Both the position numbers and the translations under genes were made by a program. The notes under the pieces are model-generated. The model saw nothing but the letters and a program-made list of their open reading frames with translations, had not been told where the DNA came from and ran no database searches. A stretch of 64,000 nt of DNA, taken from positions 18,414,001 to 18,478,000 of the forward strand of contig JAPVLO010000008.1 of assembly GCA_027257055.1 (NCBI GenBank), read 5' to 3'. Of the stretch, positions 35,557 through 47,569 are shown piece by piece (position 1 is the first letter of the stretch; the number at the start of each line of letters is the position of its first letter). Source of the stretch: Cephalopachus bancanus. Its lineage: Eukaryota > Chordata > Mammalia > Primates > Tarsiidae.

Positions 35557-35865
35557 AGGAAACACCTGGTGGGTGGGGGATGCCCCTCATCCACCTGGCT
35601 TTGTGTTCACGTGAAAGTCTTGTGATTTAACCTGTGAAAATTTGGGATAAAAGGATTACAGTTTGTCCCATTAAATGACTTCTGCGCTAGACAGAGTCCA
35701 GTCTCTTTCTTTCTCCCCCCGTCTCTTTCTTTCTCCAGAATAATCGCCGACGCTGTCACACCTCCCAGGGACCCCCTAAATCTCTCTGCAGGGGCTGGCC
35801 CCCCGCATGATTCCTCGATTCTAAATCCAGCAATTTCCCTTCCGCAGCTAGTAGTTTACCTCCCT

Positions 35866-35980
35866 GGATGCACATTAGAACCATCTGGAAGGCTTTAAGA
35901 ATATTGATGCCAGGCTTCCACTCTGGTACTCTGGGGATGGTGCTCAGGCCACTTCCCTGGTGATACTTTAGGTGCTGCCT
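35866..35980 (+). mobile_element. MER5-like relic, probable
   Basis: 'cattagaaccatctggaaggctttaagaat...tgccaggcttccact' resembles the 'gcatcagaatcacctggagggc' start of MER5-type elements. No clear 3' end. Confidence 0.4.
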
Positions 35981-36216
35981 TGCTTAGTGGTGCGTTGGTC
36001 CCCAACATATCAACCTGCCAGGAACTGGGCACTGTTGCACACCCAAAGGTAAGGGCTGTGCTCCTGGCTTTTCTGGAGCAAAAATATGTGCTGCCCCCAG
36101 CCTGACCCAACCTCCTTCTAAATGCTGTTTCAGACCTAATATTTCAGATGAATGTTTACCTGTCCAACAAGCCTGTCTGTATCCGCTTTTCTTTATCCTC
36201 TTTTTCCTTTTCATAG

Positions 36217-36285
36217 GCACAAAGCGGCATTCTCATGGCTCGCCAGCCCCAAGCACTAGCTCCACAAGTCGCCTTACCTTACCAG
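36217..36285 (+). CDS. Candidate 69-base internal exon of an unidentified gene
   Basis: A strong polypyrimidine tract and acceptor (CTCTTTTTCCTTTTCATAG) precede it; the donor CCAG|GTGGGT follows. The segment is GC-richer than its flanks and holds CpGs. In the phase 1-1 frame it reads TKRHSHGSPAPSTSSTS then RLTLP, and its last G plus TC of the terminal exon at 55363 gives Val. A second frame is also open. The chosen reading is basic and Ser/Pro-rich, like the disordered, phosphorylatable tails of cytoskeletal or signalling proteins, but no family is recognised. The intron to the next exon would be 19.1 kb. Confidence 0.5.
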
Positions 36286-36572
36286 GTGGGTAAATGGTGC
36301 CGCACCATTCGCGGAAAGGACTGGTTCTCAGGAGTTGAGTTTAGCAGTTGATGAACTGAGAACCAGGCCCTGAATTTATCCAGTCTACTCCATGTTATCA
36401 GAGAGCTTCGTCTCTGTCATCCAGACTTGTGAGGTTCCTCCAGGAATGGACATGATATTGCCATAATTGGTTCACAATCTTTCCCATTCACCTACGGAAA
36501 GAATAGAATTTTGCTCCTCCTTGACGTTTATCTGGATATACTATAGGAATATATGCCTTTAAGAGGCAACTG

Positions 36573-36861
36573 GAGTTCAGGCACGGTGGCTCACACCTTT
36601 AATCCCAGCACTTTGGGAAACCAGGGTGGAAGGATTGCTTGACATCAGGAGTTAGAGAGCAGCCTGAACAACACAACAAGACTCTTTCTCTACAAATATA
36701 TTAAAAAATTCATTGGGCATGGTATTGCATACCTATTTAGCTACTCAGGAGGCTGAGGTGGGAGGATCGCTTGAGTCCAGGAATTCAAGGTTACAGTGAG
36801 TTATGATTGTGCCTCTGCAGCCCAGCCTGAGTAACAGTACAAAACCCTGTCTCAAAAAAAA
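36573..36861 (+). mobile_element. Alu SINE, old AluJ type
   Basis: Dimer with 'ggtggctcacacctttaatcccagcactttggg', 'cttgagtccaggaattcaaggttacagtgagttatgattgtgcc' and a short A tail. These read as AluJ, not the variant that makes up the other copies. It is more decayed, consistent with insertion before the local lineage split from other primates. Confidence 0.85.
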
Positions 36862-37229
36862 GTGCCCAGCTTTGCCATGTTCAAATTGTGTGACCTCACA
36901 TATGCTTCTTCAGTTTCTTGGGACTTCTGTTTTCTTATCTGTCTGGGTGATGATAATTTTGAAGTGATGCTTTTAAATTTAGCATAGTATTGACACTTAG
37001 TGAATGTTCCTGATAAACCCTACTACTGGGAAATTTGGAAGGCATGTGTGATCTGAATTGGATCTCATCTAGCATGTACAAGAACATTTTAAGTATTCAT
37101 GATGATCGTGTGTAATTACTATTTACTATAAGGCGTGTCTATTAGTCATGCTGTCTCCATGCATAGGTTTACATTCTTTATGATTTAAATTTTACAAGTA
37201 GAACTTGGAAAGGAAGGAAGGGTTATAAA

Positions 37230-37900
37230 AGGTAAATTTAGTCATCGTAGAAAAATTTAAAAATAATAAAAATTATAAGAAGGAAAATGTCACCGGTAAT
37301 GCTACCACTCAGAGTTAACCAAGATAACTTTTCCTTCCAGTCTTTATAAAATAGTTTTTCCCTAGGTTTGAATTATACTTTCTGTGCAGTTTTATTTTCT
37401 CCCTTTAAAAATTGACCAGTACATTCTGAGATTTTCTTCATGTTCATTAAACACTTTAACAAATATTTCAGTGATTGACTCACATTTCTATGATTATCCT
37501 TCAGTTTATTTACATATTTATTGGTAATTTGGCATTTATACAATTTTCACTTGTAGTATTATAAGTAACCTTATATTTTGTATATAAATTTTCTTCTGAG
37601 TTTGTAAATATACATTTAGAATAGATTTCTGTAGGTAAAATTACTGGTTCAAAGTAATAGGTATATCTTTATATTCTTGACACTTTATTGTCAAAGTAAT
37701 TTCCAGAAAGGTAGTATTCATTTACACTTTTAGTGTGAGTTTGCCTATTTCACTATCCCCATAGTAATGTAGAACATAATTTTAATACTATATCAATTTA
37801 ATAAGAGAAAATGATATCTTACCCATATTTGGTTTGCATTTTTTAAACTTTTCTAATGTTAATTCATCTTTTACATTTCTTCTTTTGGGAATTACCATAT
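37230..37900 (-). mobile_element. Old L1ME-type 3' region (antisense)
   Basis: 'gtaaaattactggttcaaagtaataggtatat...tgtcaaagtaatttccagaaaggtagtattcatttacacttttagtgtgag' follows the antisense 3' end of old L1ME elements. No open frame. Confidence 0.6.
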
Positions 37901-38413
37901 TTCATCCATTCTGAGAGGCACATTGCCTTGCATTTTAACTCCTGTAAAATTGGGATGTTTTGTAGTCAGTAGTGTATGGTTATTTAATTAGCATTTTTTA
38001 GATGAACTATAACCTATGTCTACCCACTTTTTAATCTTCAATTTCTGTAGCTCCTACACCCAGTCCAACAACTGGACTCAGTGACGGCTGAGTAACCCTG
38101 GAACTTTTCTTGCCTTTGTGACTGGAACCCACTTTACCTTTTCTTCCCTTGGCTAATTTCTCTTTGCAGTCCTCTACAAATTATCTATGTAGAACTAATA
38201 TTACATTACAATGATTTGCTTCTAAGTTCTTTTGCCCACTGATAGGTGGCTTTTTCTACAGTGGAGACAGTCTTCTTCCTTTCTGCCCCCATTGCTGCCA
38301 ACATGACAGGCACATATTAAGCGCTGGTTAATGTCTCTAAGCTGAGTACATGGGTGTGTGAGTGAGCACTCTCCCATTTAGTGTATGAATGTATAGATGG
38401 GAACCCTCCTCAT
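37901..38413. other. No gene recognised
   Basis: Unassigned sequence between an L1 relic and an Alu. Confidence 0.4.
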
Positions 38414-38428
38414 CAGAAAGCTTATTTT

Positions 38429-38713
38429 TTTTTTTCTGAATTGGAGTCTCACTCTGTCGCCCAGACTGGAGTGCAGTGGCCGCTCCCGGCCACCGCAGCT
38501 TCGACCTGCTGGGCTCCGGCAATCCTTCCGCCTCAGCCTTCCAAGTAGCTGGAACTACAGGCGCGCGCTACCCCGCCTGGCTCATTTTGATTTATTGTAG
38601 AGATGAGGTCTCGCCAAGTTGCCCAGGCGGGTCTTGAACCCGCGGGCTCAGGCAATCCACTCACCTCAACCTCACAAAGGCGTGGGATTACAGGCTGAGC
38701 CACCGAGCCCAGC
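38429..38713 (-). mobile_element. Alu SINE, lineage-specific variant (well preserved)
   Basis: Reverse dimer with exact duplication CAGAAAGCTTATTTT (38414 and 38714). Hairpin GTGGCCGCTCCCGGCCAC and B box kept; 'gcgcgcgct' still has its CpGs. Confidence 0.96.
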
Positions 38714-39179
38714 TCAGAAAGCTTATTTTAAAGTTTGGGTTTGCTTCAACTATGCTAACTTGCTTTCTAGTACCAAGTAGACTTTATTCTGTATAGAAGT
38801 TCTTTGCATCTTATCCATGCTTGTGGTGGTTATTGTGCTCTTAAGTCTATACAGCATTAGGAAAAGAAGCAGCTTTACACCAAGCAACTTCAGTGTGAAG
38901 TGATGGTGCTTGTTCCTTGTAAGGCTCATAACTTTGCTAGGTCAGATGGGACACCTGAGGCCATTCTGGTCATCTACAAGAACATGCAGAGCTGACCCTG
39001 GGCCTGCTTGCTCTCCAGGGGCCACAGGACTGGCCTGCTGGGTTCCCAAGTCCTCTGACTCCAAGGCACAACTGCTTTGTGGTTTGGCAGTATAAACTGG
39101 TCCCCAACTGGGCATCCTAGCCTCTGAGTTCTGTCCCTCTCCAGAGCCTATAGGGATGGAATGGGTAGTTATTGTATTT
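38714..39179. other. No gene recognised
   Basis: GC-richer patch at 38990-39090, but no convincing exon. Confidence 0.4.
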
Positions 39180-39440
39180 ATTTGTTTTTTTTAAACTCCT
39201 TTTTAAAATTAAATTTTATTTTATTACGGAGAAGAGGGGTACAAGCAATGATTAATTACACAAGTAGGCTGCATGCAGGTGAAGTTTGGGCCTCCACCTA
39301 GCCCTCACTCCTCCTGGTAAATGTACCCTTTATGTTGTTACATGCCCCCCCACCCTTCACCCTTCCTCTCTCCCCTAGCAGTACCTTGTGACTGCCAGCT
39401 TTTAAAAGCCTTTGGTTATATAGTCAGTGAATGGACCTAG
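39180..39440 (-). mobile_element. L1 3' end (antisense)
   Basis: 'attttattttattacggagaagaggggtacaagcaatg' and 'tgggcctccacctagccctcactcc...cccccccaccc' correspond to the antisense of the poly-A-proximal 3'UTR of L1MA/L1PB-like elements, including the G-rich tract on the sense strand. Confidence 0.6.
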
Positions 39441-39675
39441 TTAGGATTTTAGGGTTTATGTGTTATTGTCGTCAGCACCATCTACATGGCCAGATTCAAT
39501 ATAATCATATCAATCAGCTGTAGGCTAATCCAATTCAGACATTTAGAGATGAACACATCTGTTGTGAATTCCAGTCAAGATGGCCTAGTAAGTTCATTTT
39601 TTTGACACACACACTCTTTTGCTCTAAATGCATGCAAAAATAGGTTAAATAAGTTATTTATTTATTTATTTTATT

Positions 39676-39957
39676 TTTTTGAGTTGGAGTCTCACTCTGT
39701 CACCCAGACTGGAGTGCAGTGGCCGCTCCTGGCCACCGCAGCCTCAACCTGCTGGACTCCGGTGATTCTTCCGCTCAGCCTTCCAAGTAGCTGGAACTAC
39801 AGGCGCGCACTACCACGCTCGGCTGATTTTTTGATTTATTGTAGAGACGAGGTTTCGCCAAGTTGCCCAGGCGGGTCTCGAACTCGCGGGCTCAGGCAAT
39901 TCACTCACCTCTGCCTCCCAGAGGCGTAGGATTACAGGCTGAGCCACCGAGCCCAGC
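39676..39957 (-). mobile_element. Alu SINE, lineage-specific variant
   Basis: Reverse dimer with a (TTTA)n-like tail and flanking TATTTATTTAT/TATTTATTTTT sequence. The right-arm hairpin is GTGGCCGCTCCTGGCCAC (one CpG lost). Confidence 0.95.
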
Positions 39958-40266
39958 TATTTATTTTTTTTAAAAAGGTCAATGCCAAAGATAAACAGCT
40001 CTGGGAACCAAAAACAAAAGAGACAGTCTGCAGACTGACACCACAGGACAGAAGTTGTGCTTCAGCTGCGATCAGCATCCCAAGTGAGCATGTCAGGAAG
40101 AAGTTAAATCCTGTGTAGTAAAAGGGACTCAAAGTCCTCCAGGAGACACCAGGAACTAGAGCCAGGGACATAGCCTGAATACAAGGCATGGGGTGGTGAG
40201 GCCAAAAAAAGTGGAAGTTTAAGGGACCAGGTAGAAGTAACTACGAAATTCTAGACAGAAGAAGAT

Positions 40267-40293
<27 letters not shown>
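40267..40293. repeat. (GA)n microsatellite
   Basis: Run of GA units, seen directly. Confidence 0.95.
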
Positions 40294-40298
<5 letters not shown>

Positions 40299-40299
40299 C

Positions 40300-40800
40300 A
40301 AATATTACAGGCAACAAAAGAACCAATAGATAAATTGTTAGACTTCATTAAAATTAAAGACTTTGTACATCAAAGAACACTATCAATAGAGTGAAAAGGC
40401 AATCCAATGAATAGGAGAAAATATTTGCAAATCATATATCTGATAAGGGGTTAATATCCAGAACATATAAAGAACTCTGGTAACTGAAGAGCAACAACAA
40501 CAACAAAACGGATTCAAAAATGGGCAAAGGCCTGAATAGACGTTTCTCTAGAGAAGTGCCACAAATAACTGACAAGCACGTACATGTAAAGATGCTCAAC
40601 ATCACTAATCATTGGGGGAATACAAATCAAACTCACAGTGAGATCCCACTTCACACACATTAGGATAGATAGTACAAAACAAAAACAAAACAAAGTAACA
40701 AAGCATCTGAAATGTCTGTGTGGGTGTGGGGAAACTGGAACCCTGGTATATTGCTAGTGGGAATATAAAATGACACAGCTGCTGTGGGAAATGATGTGGC
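40300..40800 (+). mobile_element. L1 ORF2 3' region fragment
   Basis: Reads 'aggcaacaaaagaaccaatag', 'gagaaaatatttgcaaatcatatatctgataagggg', 'ggcaaaggcctgaatagacg', 'gtggggaaactggaaccctg', in the order of the L1 reverse-transcriptase C-terminal region. Frames broken. Confidence 0.82.
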
Positions 40801-41269
40801 CAAAGGCAAAGTCAAGGATCAGGAAAGTATGGCTTGCCATGGGAGGATCACTGCAGGTTACAAAGCAAGGAGCAATGATACAGGGAGGGAAAAGAATTGA
40901 ATTGGTGCCAGTAGCATAGTATACCACGGAAACCAGCAACAAAAATTTCCTCTGGATGGAGCTAATTTTGAGTGCAGGCTGTCAAGCACTTTAAAATATC
41001 ATTAGGATACTCACAGAGCCAAACAGAAATAATAGTCCTTTTTTTTAAAAAAAAAAAGTAAAATTGTAAGGAATACACAGAACAGAGATATGCAAAAGAA
41101 GCAATTCAAACTCTGAAATTTAAAAAAAAGGAATCAAATATATAGTCACTGAAATTCTAAAAAAAAAAAAAAAGAAAGAAAGAAAAAGGAAACCCATTTA
41201 ATGGGATAAGTTCAAAGCAGAACACAGCAAAAAGGAGAAAAAATATTAAAGTCTCATCCTTAGGACTCT

Positions 41270-42258
41270 ACACCAAATAGCACAGAGAAGGAACCATATC
41301 AAAAAAGAAAGATTTTGAACCATAAAAGTCTCTGAAGAAAACATAGAGGTAAATCTTCATGACCTTGGATTTGGCAGTGGTTTCTTAGAACCACTTGAAC
41401 ACTGAAAGTTCAAGAAATCACAGGAAAAAAATATAAAATCAGACTTTGTTAAAATTAGAAACTGTTGTGTTTCAGAAGACACTATCAAAAATGTGGAAAG
41501 ACAGTTCCACAGAATGAGAGAAAATATTTGCAAATTGTATATTTAATATAGGTTTATCCAGAATATGTAAAGAATTCTTACAACTCAACAATAAAATGCA
41601 AATAGCCCAATTAAAAAGTGGGCAAAGGATTTGAATAAACGTTTCTTCAAAGAAGATATACAACTAGCACATGAAAAAATGCCCAACCTTATTAGTCATT
41701 AGGGAACTGCAAATGAAAACCACAGTGAGCTACCACTTCACATGCACTAGGGTAACTAGAATTTAAAAAACAACAAAAGAAGATGAACAATAACAAGTGT
41801 TTGTGAGGATATGGTGAAATCAGAACTCATACATTGCTGGTAGAAATGTAAGCTAGTACAGTCACTTTGGAACACAGCTGGGCAGTTTCTCAAAAAGTTA
41901 ATTGTGGAGTGACTTGAGTGAAGCACTGATTCATGCTGTAACATGGATGAACCTTGAAAATATTTTGCTAAGTGAAAAAAGCCACACATAAAAGACCACA
42001 GATTGTTTTATTCCATTTACACAAAATATCCAGAGTAGGTGTATCCATAGAGACAGAAAGTAGATTAGTGACTGTCAATGCTGGAGAGAGAGGAGAATAG
42101 GTGGGTGTGGGGTTTCTTTTAGGGGTAGTGAAAATATTCCAAAATTAGACATTAGTGATGGTTGTAAAAACATGGTGAATAAGTAAAAGCCACTGAACTG
42201 TACAACTCTAAAAGGTGAAATTTAGGTTTATGAATTATATCACAATAAAAAAATAAAG
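41270..42258 (+). mobile_element. L1M 3' end with poly(A)
   Basis: A second, independent copy of the same ORF2 region ('gaatgagagaaaatatttgcaaattgtatat', 'gggcaaaggatttgaataaacg'). It continues into an L1M 3'UTR ('gattagtgactgtcaatgctgg', 'cactgaactgtacaactctaaaaggtg') and an A-rich end at about 42258. Confidence 0.82.
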
Positions 42259-42329
42259 AGCCTCTGAATGACATCTTTTGGGAATTCTAGGAGGGTATGG
42301 AAAGAGTGGTGGGGAAGCAATATTTCGAC

Positions 42330-43640
42330 AAATAGGTGATAGTTTCCCATAAATGAAGAAAAACTGGAATTCTTACAAGGAAAATGCATTTCCATTGCCA
42401 TAACCATACAAAAATAAATATATACTGACAAGAAGTATGAGACTGTCTTAAATGCTATGAGAAGCTGGTTATGCTCAGGGAAGTTGCAACAGCAAAATTT
42501 GTATTGGCAACAGTAAATGCCAGAAGACAATGAAGAGTATATCGTCTATATGCTGAGGGATAGTAAGGCAAGATATAATAGTCAAAATAGCTAAATTATT
42601 AGTTATGAATGAAGGCAAGGTAAAAAACATTTTTAGATTTACAATGACATATCTACCACTCACGAGCCTTCACTAAAATAAGTGTTAAAGGAAATACTTC
42701 AACCAGAAGAAAAATGAACCCAAAAGGAAGATGTGAGATTCAAGAATTACTGGTGAAAACACAAGTAAATAAAACTTGTTGGTCAGTTTGAATAACTAGT
42801 GACCATGACATAATGTCCAATTGTTGTGTTAAAATAGAAAAGAAAAGCTGTAGATGAAAGGGGGGACATTTGAATATGGAGTTAAGGAACACTGATATCT
42901 ATCTTGTCTTTGGGCAGAACTTTGTTATTTTGTAACTTTTAACACAAAGGACCCTAAATAAAATATAATGAATAATTATAATTGTTGAAATATAATAATA
43001 ACATTTGAAATATAATGTATAGCATTGATATGAACTGAATGTTTGTGTCCCCTGCTAAATTCATATGTTAAAATCTAATCCCCAAGGTGATGGTGTTTGG
43101 AGGTGGAGCTTTGGGAAGTAATCAGATCATGAGGGAAGTCCTCTCCAATGGCATTAGTGACCTTATTAAAGAGACTCCAGAAAGCTAGCTTTCACCATAT
43201 GAGGCTGCAACAGTCTGCAACCTGAAAGAGGAAGAGGGAGTTCACCAAACCCAACAGTGCTGCCAGCCTGATCTTGGGCTTCTAGCCTCTATGAGAAATA
43301 AATTTCTGTTATTTAAAAGCCACCCAGTCAAGGTACTTTGTTATAGTAGCCCAGGCTAAGACAAATATCTAGATCAACAAATAAACAACAATAAACAAAG
43401 AGGGTATGGAAAATGTAGCAACTTAATAGAAAACAGAAAGGAAGACAGAGAAGGGAAAAATAAATAATAATAAACACAACAAAACTAAGGAGAAATAAGT
43501 TTAAAAAGTCAGGAATAACAATAATTGCAAGTAGCTTAAACTTGCTTTTAAAATATAGAGATTATTTGATTAGATAAGAAAAACAAAATCCAGTTTTATT
43601 TTGCTTTTAAGAGACACACCTTAAAAATTCAAAAACAAGG
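42330..43640 (+). mobile_element. L1M/HAL1 ORF1-to-ORF2 fragment, split by an MLT1 LTR
   Basis: 'ccagaagacaatgaagagtatatc', 'agtgttaaaggaaatacttcaacc' and, after the LTR, 'caagtagcttaaacttgctttt' and 'ttttaagagacacacc' follow the old L1 order. Decayed. Confidence 0.6.
43026..43363 (+). mobile_element. MLT1-type MaLR LTR
   Basis: Begins TGATATGAACTGAATGTTTG and ends CTAAGACA. Contains 'ccccaaggtgatggtgtttggaggtgg', 'gaccttattaaagagactcc' and 'gagaaataaatttctgttatttaaaagccacccagtc' (with an AATAAA), the order of MLT1 LTRs. A solo LTR of the ERV-L/MaLR group, old. Confidence 0.88.
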
Positions 43641-45160
43641 GTTTGCATACAATACGTTTGTTAATATATGGCAAAAGAAGTTCCATGCAAAATATAAAGC
43701 TGGTTCTTTTAAAAAAATTCCTTCCATTTTAACATCTGTTTAGCTTTTACCATACAAATGTGGCACAAGACATTTAATTATTCTCCTATTGGTGATTATT
43801 TTCCATTTTTAGCTGTTGCAAACAATGCTTAGCATAGTGTTGAGCAAGCAAGTTGCAGCAAGATATATGCCATCTAATGCAATTTATACTGTTTTAAAGG
43901 ATGCAGAAATGTTAGACATTTTGTGGATACAAATGCAATAATCTTACACATATATGCACAGGAATAATAAATACCAAGTTGCGGATGGTGGCTTTCTTGG
44001 CAGGGAGACAGGAAGGATCATATAGGGGTATACTGGATAATGTAATTCTGTGTTATTTAATCTCTTTTTGAAAAAGTTTCAGAGTAAACATGGAAAACAT
44101 TAAGATTGATTAAACTATTGAGAATATGAGTATTTGTTATGTAATTATTTAGGCTTTTCTGTACACTTAAAATGCTTTACATTAAATGAAAAATCTGTGG
44201 TTATTTTGCAAAACAATTTTGTTTGGTTTTATTCATGTGAACATGATTGTACATATATTTCCAAGAGATTTAATGTTTCACCTTTCTAACCTACTGGGTG
44301 AGATGGGTGTTGGGGTATGAGAATTTGGGTATTTAGAAGGTTCTACAGGTAACAGTAGCTCCTTCCTGGAAGAACTGCTTGTGTAATTTCTGAAATTATC
44401 TAAGGAGACATCCTGGAACTCCAGCACCAGAAAATTGCTCAGGGGACCTCACTTGGATTCCTTGCATACCTATAGTAAAGTGACACTTGTATGGTAAAGT
44501 AATAGAACGTGCAGCCATTTTTTTTTCCTAGAGCCAACTTTACTTATTGCCCCATGGGATTTGTGAACCCACTCAAGCTCCATGGGTGGGCCCTCAATGA
44601 TGGAAGCTGGGGGAATATTGGCTTTCGCAGGAGGAGTGGCCCAGAGCTTCACCACCACTGGTGGACATGGCTGCAAAAGATCATGCCTAGCCAGTGACTT
44701 ACTTCTGAGCAGATTTCCCAGGGCACCTCAGTCACATCACTTTCCTCAAGTGGTCCCTAAATGGAAAGGTACAGTACTGTAGTCTTTCGTTAATGCAGAT
44801 AGCTGATTGCTCCTCCCAGTGTGCAGCGGCTAGTGGGCATGGTAGTCTTGGCAGTAGACGCAGCTCTGCTTGTAAAATCCACTGCCTGCTGTAGAGTTTG
44901 TGTTTTTAAATACCAGTTGGCTCACAATGACATTGTTGTTTGTCCTGTTTCAGGGGACTACGGATAAAACATCCATCCAGAGGATTCCTCAGAAGAGATC
45001 TGACCAGCTCTGAGGTCTGAAGACATTTTAGAAAATTTATGTTTCTTTTACCAAAATGAAATACAATATGTATTGTAAGTTATTGAGTAATTAATTTCAA
45101 AAATGATGACTTCTGAGCTCTGTAATATGGGTTCTTAACACGTCCTTTGTTACGTATTGC
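43641..45160. other. No gene established
   Basis: Mostly unassigned. 44509-44782 has overlapping open frames on both strands in a GC-richer patch after a T9CCTAG acceptor-like tract; no family match or clear donor, so not called. Confidence 0.4.
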
Positions 45161-45164
45161 ACAC

Positions 45165-45350
45165 TTACAAATATCAGGGACGATGCTAGGTTCTTAATGT
45201 TTATTATCTCATTGAATCCTACAACAACCCTGTAAGGAAGATAGTATTATCTCCATTTCATAGATTAGGAAACTGAGGCACAAACAGATACATACCTTGC
45301 CTAAAGTTAGCAGGAGGCAGGTGCCAAACCTGTGCTCTTTGCTCTCAAAT
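45165..45350 (-). mobile_element. MIR SINE
   Basis: 'tgtttattatctcattgaatcctacaacaacc' and 'ctccatttcatagattaggaaactgaggcaca' are the MIR core and 3' half, in reverse orientation. Confidence 0.82.
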
Positions 45351-46862
45351 TTGTTGCCAATGGTTAAAGACTGATGCAATAGTCCACACTGTAACCACTT
45401 TTCTTTCATACTTGTATTCTGCTTGGGGATTAGATCAATTCCCCATATATCAATTTCAAGCACATTTTTGGGGTGTGGAGGAAGTCTACGTTATTTTTTA
45501 AGTGAAGACTCAAGAAAGTGTTCTTTCTGCAACTTTTACCTTGAGTTCAGTTTGAAGAATGGCAGTTGTCAATAAGTGGATTTGATTAAAACTTATTTGT
45601 TGTACATTGATTTAATACTTCAGAGCTCTATAATCCTGAAGAAACCTGTAAATTTCTTCTGAAATTGGTCCCTGTTAGCTTGAGCAAAGGACATAGAGCT
45701 ACAAATTAACCTTACATTTCCAATCTTCACATGCACATGTGAAAAAATGTGCACTGATAAGAAAAATCAAGTGAAGACTTGACTTGCGTAATCTCCAAAA
45801 TACAGTTCTCCATTGAAACAGCATGAGTCATGCACTTTGTGCATGCCAGGGCAAACAAAATGAAAACAAAGAATTAAATTAAAGATTATCATCTCCTTTA
45901 GGTAGGTCTTTTAAAAATCTCTTTCTATATCCTCAGCAACTCACGAGGTTGCAGGAAATTTGATAGGTAGCCGTTATTTGAGTAAAAGCTGATCTTCCAG
46001 CCTTACTTAATAACTTCTCCCCTCTCCTATTTGTGATGGGAAGGAGGGCTTGTAAACTATGCCTCAATGCCTCTCTATATTATCGTGGGAGTCGTAAAAT
46101 GAGCTGAGATTTTAGCATTTGTGTAAAACAAAGATTTGCTCAGAACTCAGACTTAAAATGGAGATAAAAGGAACTTGCTAACATTCTTAAACAAACATGG
46201 GCAGTAAATCTAGGTATCAAACCATTGCTGAAGCATGAGAGAAATTGTAGGTTCTGGAGATTCCAGTCAACTTTGCCAGCTGGAGTACATTCTGAGTGAT
46301 TTATTTATACTTCGGTAAGTGGAAGATTTAGGAAGTGTAATGTAGAGTAGTTTATTCACTTATTAAATGTTTCTCAGCAGTACTTGTTAGCAGTACTGTG
46401 ATTAAGTTCTGGGGATGCAAGTGTGCCTCCGCTCTGTCCCTGTCCTCAGATAAGCAGGATTGAATTATTGAATAAAACACAGAACAGTAGCTGAAAGTTC
46501 AGAAAATCAGTGGTTCAGGAATGGCTTCCAATAAAAGTGACTCTAGTAATTATTATGGCTCACCATAATGAATGCAAAGGGTCTTAAGAATCAGAAGTGC
46601 CCTTGACATTTCCCTAATTATATCAAGATTAGAATTCAGGGACTGGAATTCCTTCCATCCTGGTTGGGTTTCTAAGCCACACTTGCCATCAGATTTCCAG
46701 CAACTCTTTTTACTTGTGGTTAAAGTGACTTGCTGAAAGTGACTGAATGAGCCCCCATATTTTTACATTGCATAATAGTTTAAATGTGAGCTAGATGCAT
46801 TTACTTTGCATAGAATGGTGCATGATTTCAGCAAAGTGGTTCCCTCAGGTAGCTGAATGGAA

Positions 46863-46870
<8 letters not shown>
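45351..46870. other. No gene recognised
   Basis: Unassigned AT-rich sequence without supportable exon or repeat. Confidence 0.4.

Positions 46871-46893
<23 letters not shown>
46871..46893. repeat. (TA)n microsatellite followed by poly(T)
   Basis: ATATAT run of about 11 units, then T9; seen directly. Confidence 0.93.
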
Positions 46894-46902
<9 letters not shown>

Positions 46903-47164
46903 TCTTTCACAAATGCTCATTTTGGATAATTGGACTTTTGTGAATCAAAGTGGTGTATTCTCTGCCAAATATTCACAAATAAATTCATCAAGTTAATCTC
47001 TTCATCATGTGGTGAGATCTTTCATTTAGTGAAATCCAGTCATGTGAGGGAATTATGTCACTTTTTTATACTGTAATAAGAAAATCCACCAGGGAGGGTG
47101 CCATCACCAAGGTACCAGTGATGACCTTTCATCTTCTTGTGCTATATAATAATGATCATAATAT

Positions 47165-47345
47165 ACTGTATGCCTACGGCAAGGTACACATACATTTTAA
47201 AATTTATATTTCCTTTTAAATCCACATGACAACCACGCAAGGTAGTCACTGTTTTTCCCATTTTACAAAAGGAAGAAAACAAAACCATGAGTGCAAGAAC
47301 AGATGAATTATTTCCTTAGAATCTCACAACTAGTAATAGCTTAGC
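47165..47345 (-). mobile_element. MIR SINE fragment
   Basis: 'tccttttaaatccacatgacaaccacgcaaggtag' and 'tttttcccattttacaaaaggaag' fit the MIR core, diverged. Confidence 0.65.
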
Positions 47346-47569
47346 CCAGTGATATGCCCCATGCCCATGCTTCTCTCATAAGACCAACCACCACTCCCCA
47401 AAGTAGACTTTCATGGGCTTGTTTTCCAGTCACAGATCTTCACCTGTGGCCAAGGGTTGGTAACAGGACCAAGGAGCAAGTCTGCATGTACAACCAGTCA
47501 AGGACCCCAGCAGCTCTCTGAACCCGAGTACAAGCCAACTTGCTCTCAAACAAACTCAGCCCCAAAACC

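Larger units (their letters stand above)
34424..35807 (+). mobile_element. Solo LTR of a class-II-like endogenous retrovirus
   Basis: Starts TGTTGGGAGCCGGCC and ends GGCCCCCCGCA, with TG...CA termini and a six-base duplication AGATTC / TGATTC (one mismatch). Six-base duplications and TGTTGGGAGCCG starts are familiar from betaretrovirus-like (IAP/ERV-K type) LTRs. A TATA-like GGATAAAAGG lies at about 35644 and ATTAAA at about 35671, with pyrimidine-rich R/U5 text after them. The adjoining DNA holds no gag, pol or env, so this is a solo LTR left by recombination. It is long (1.38 kb), partly because of an internal duplication (see findings). Confidence 0.78.
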
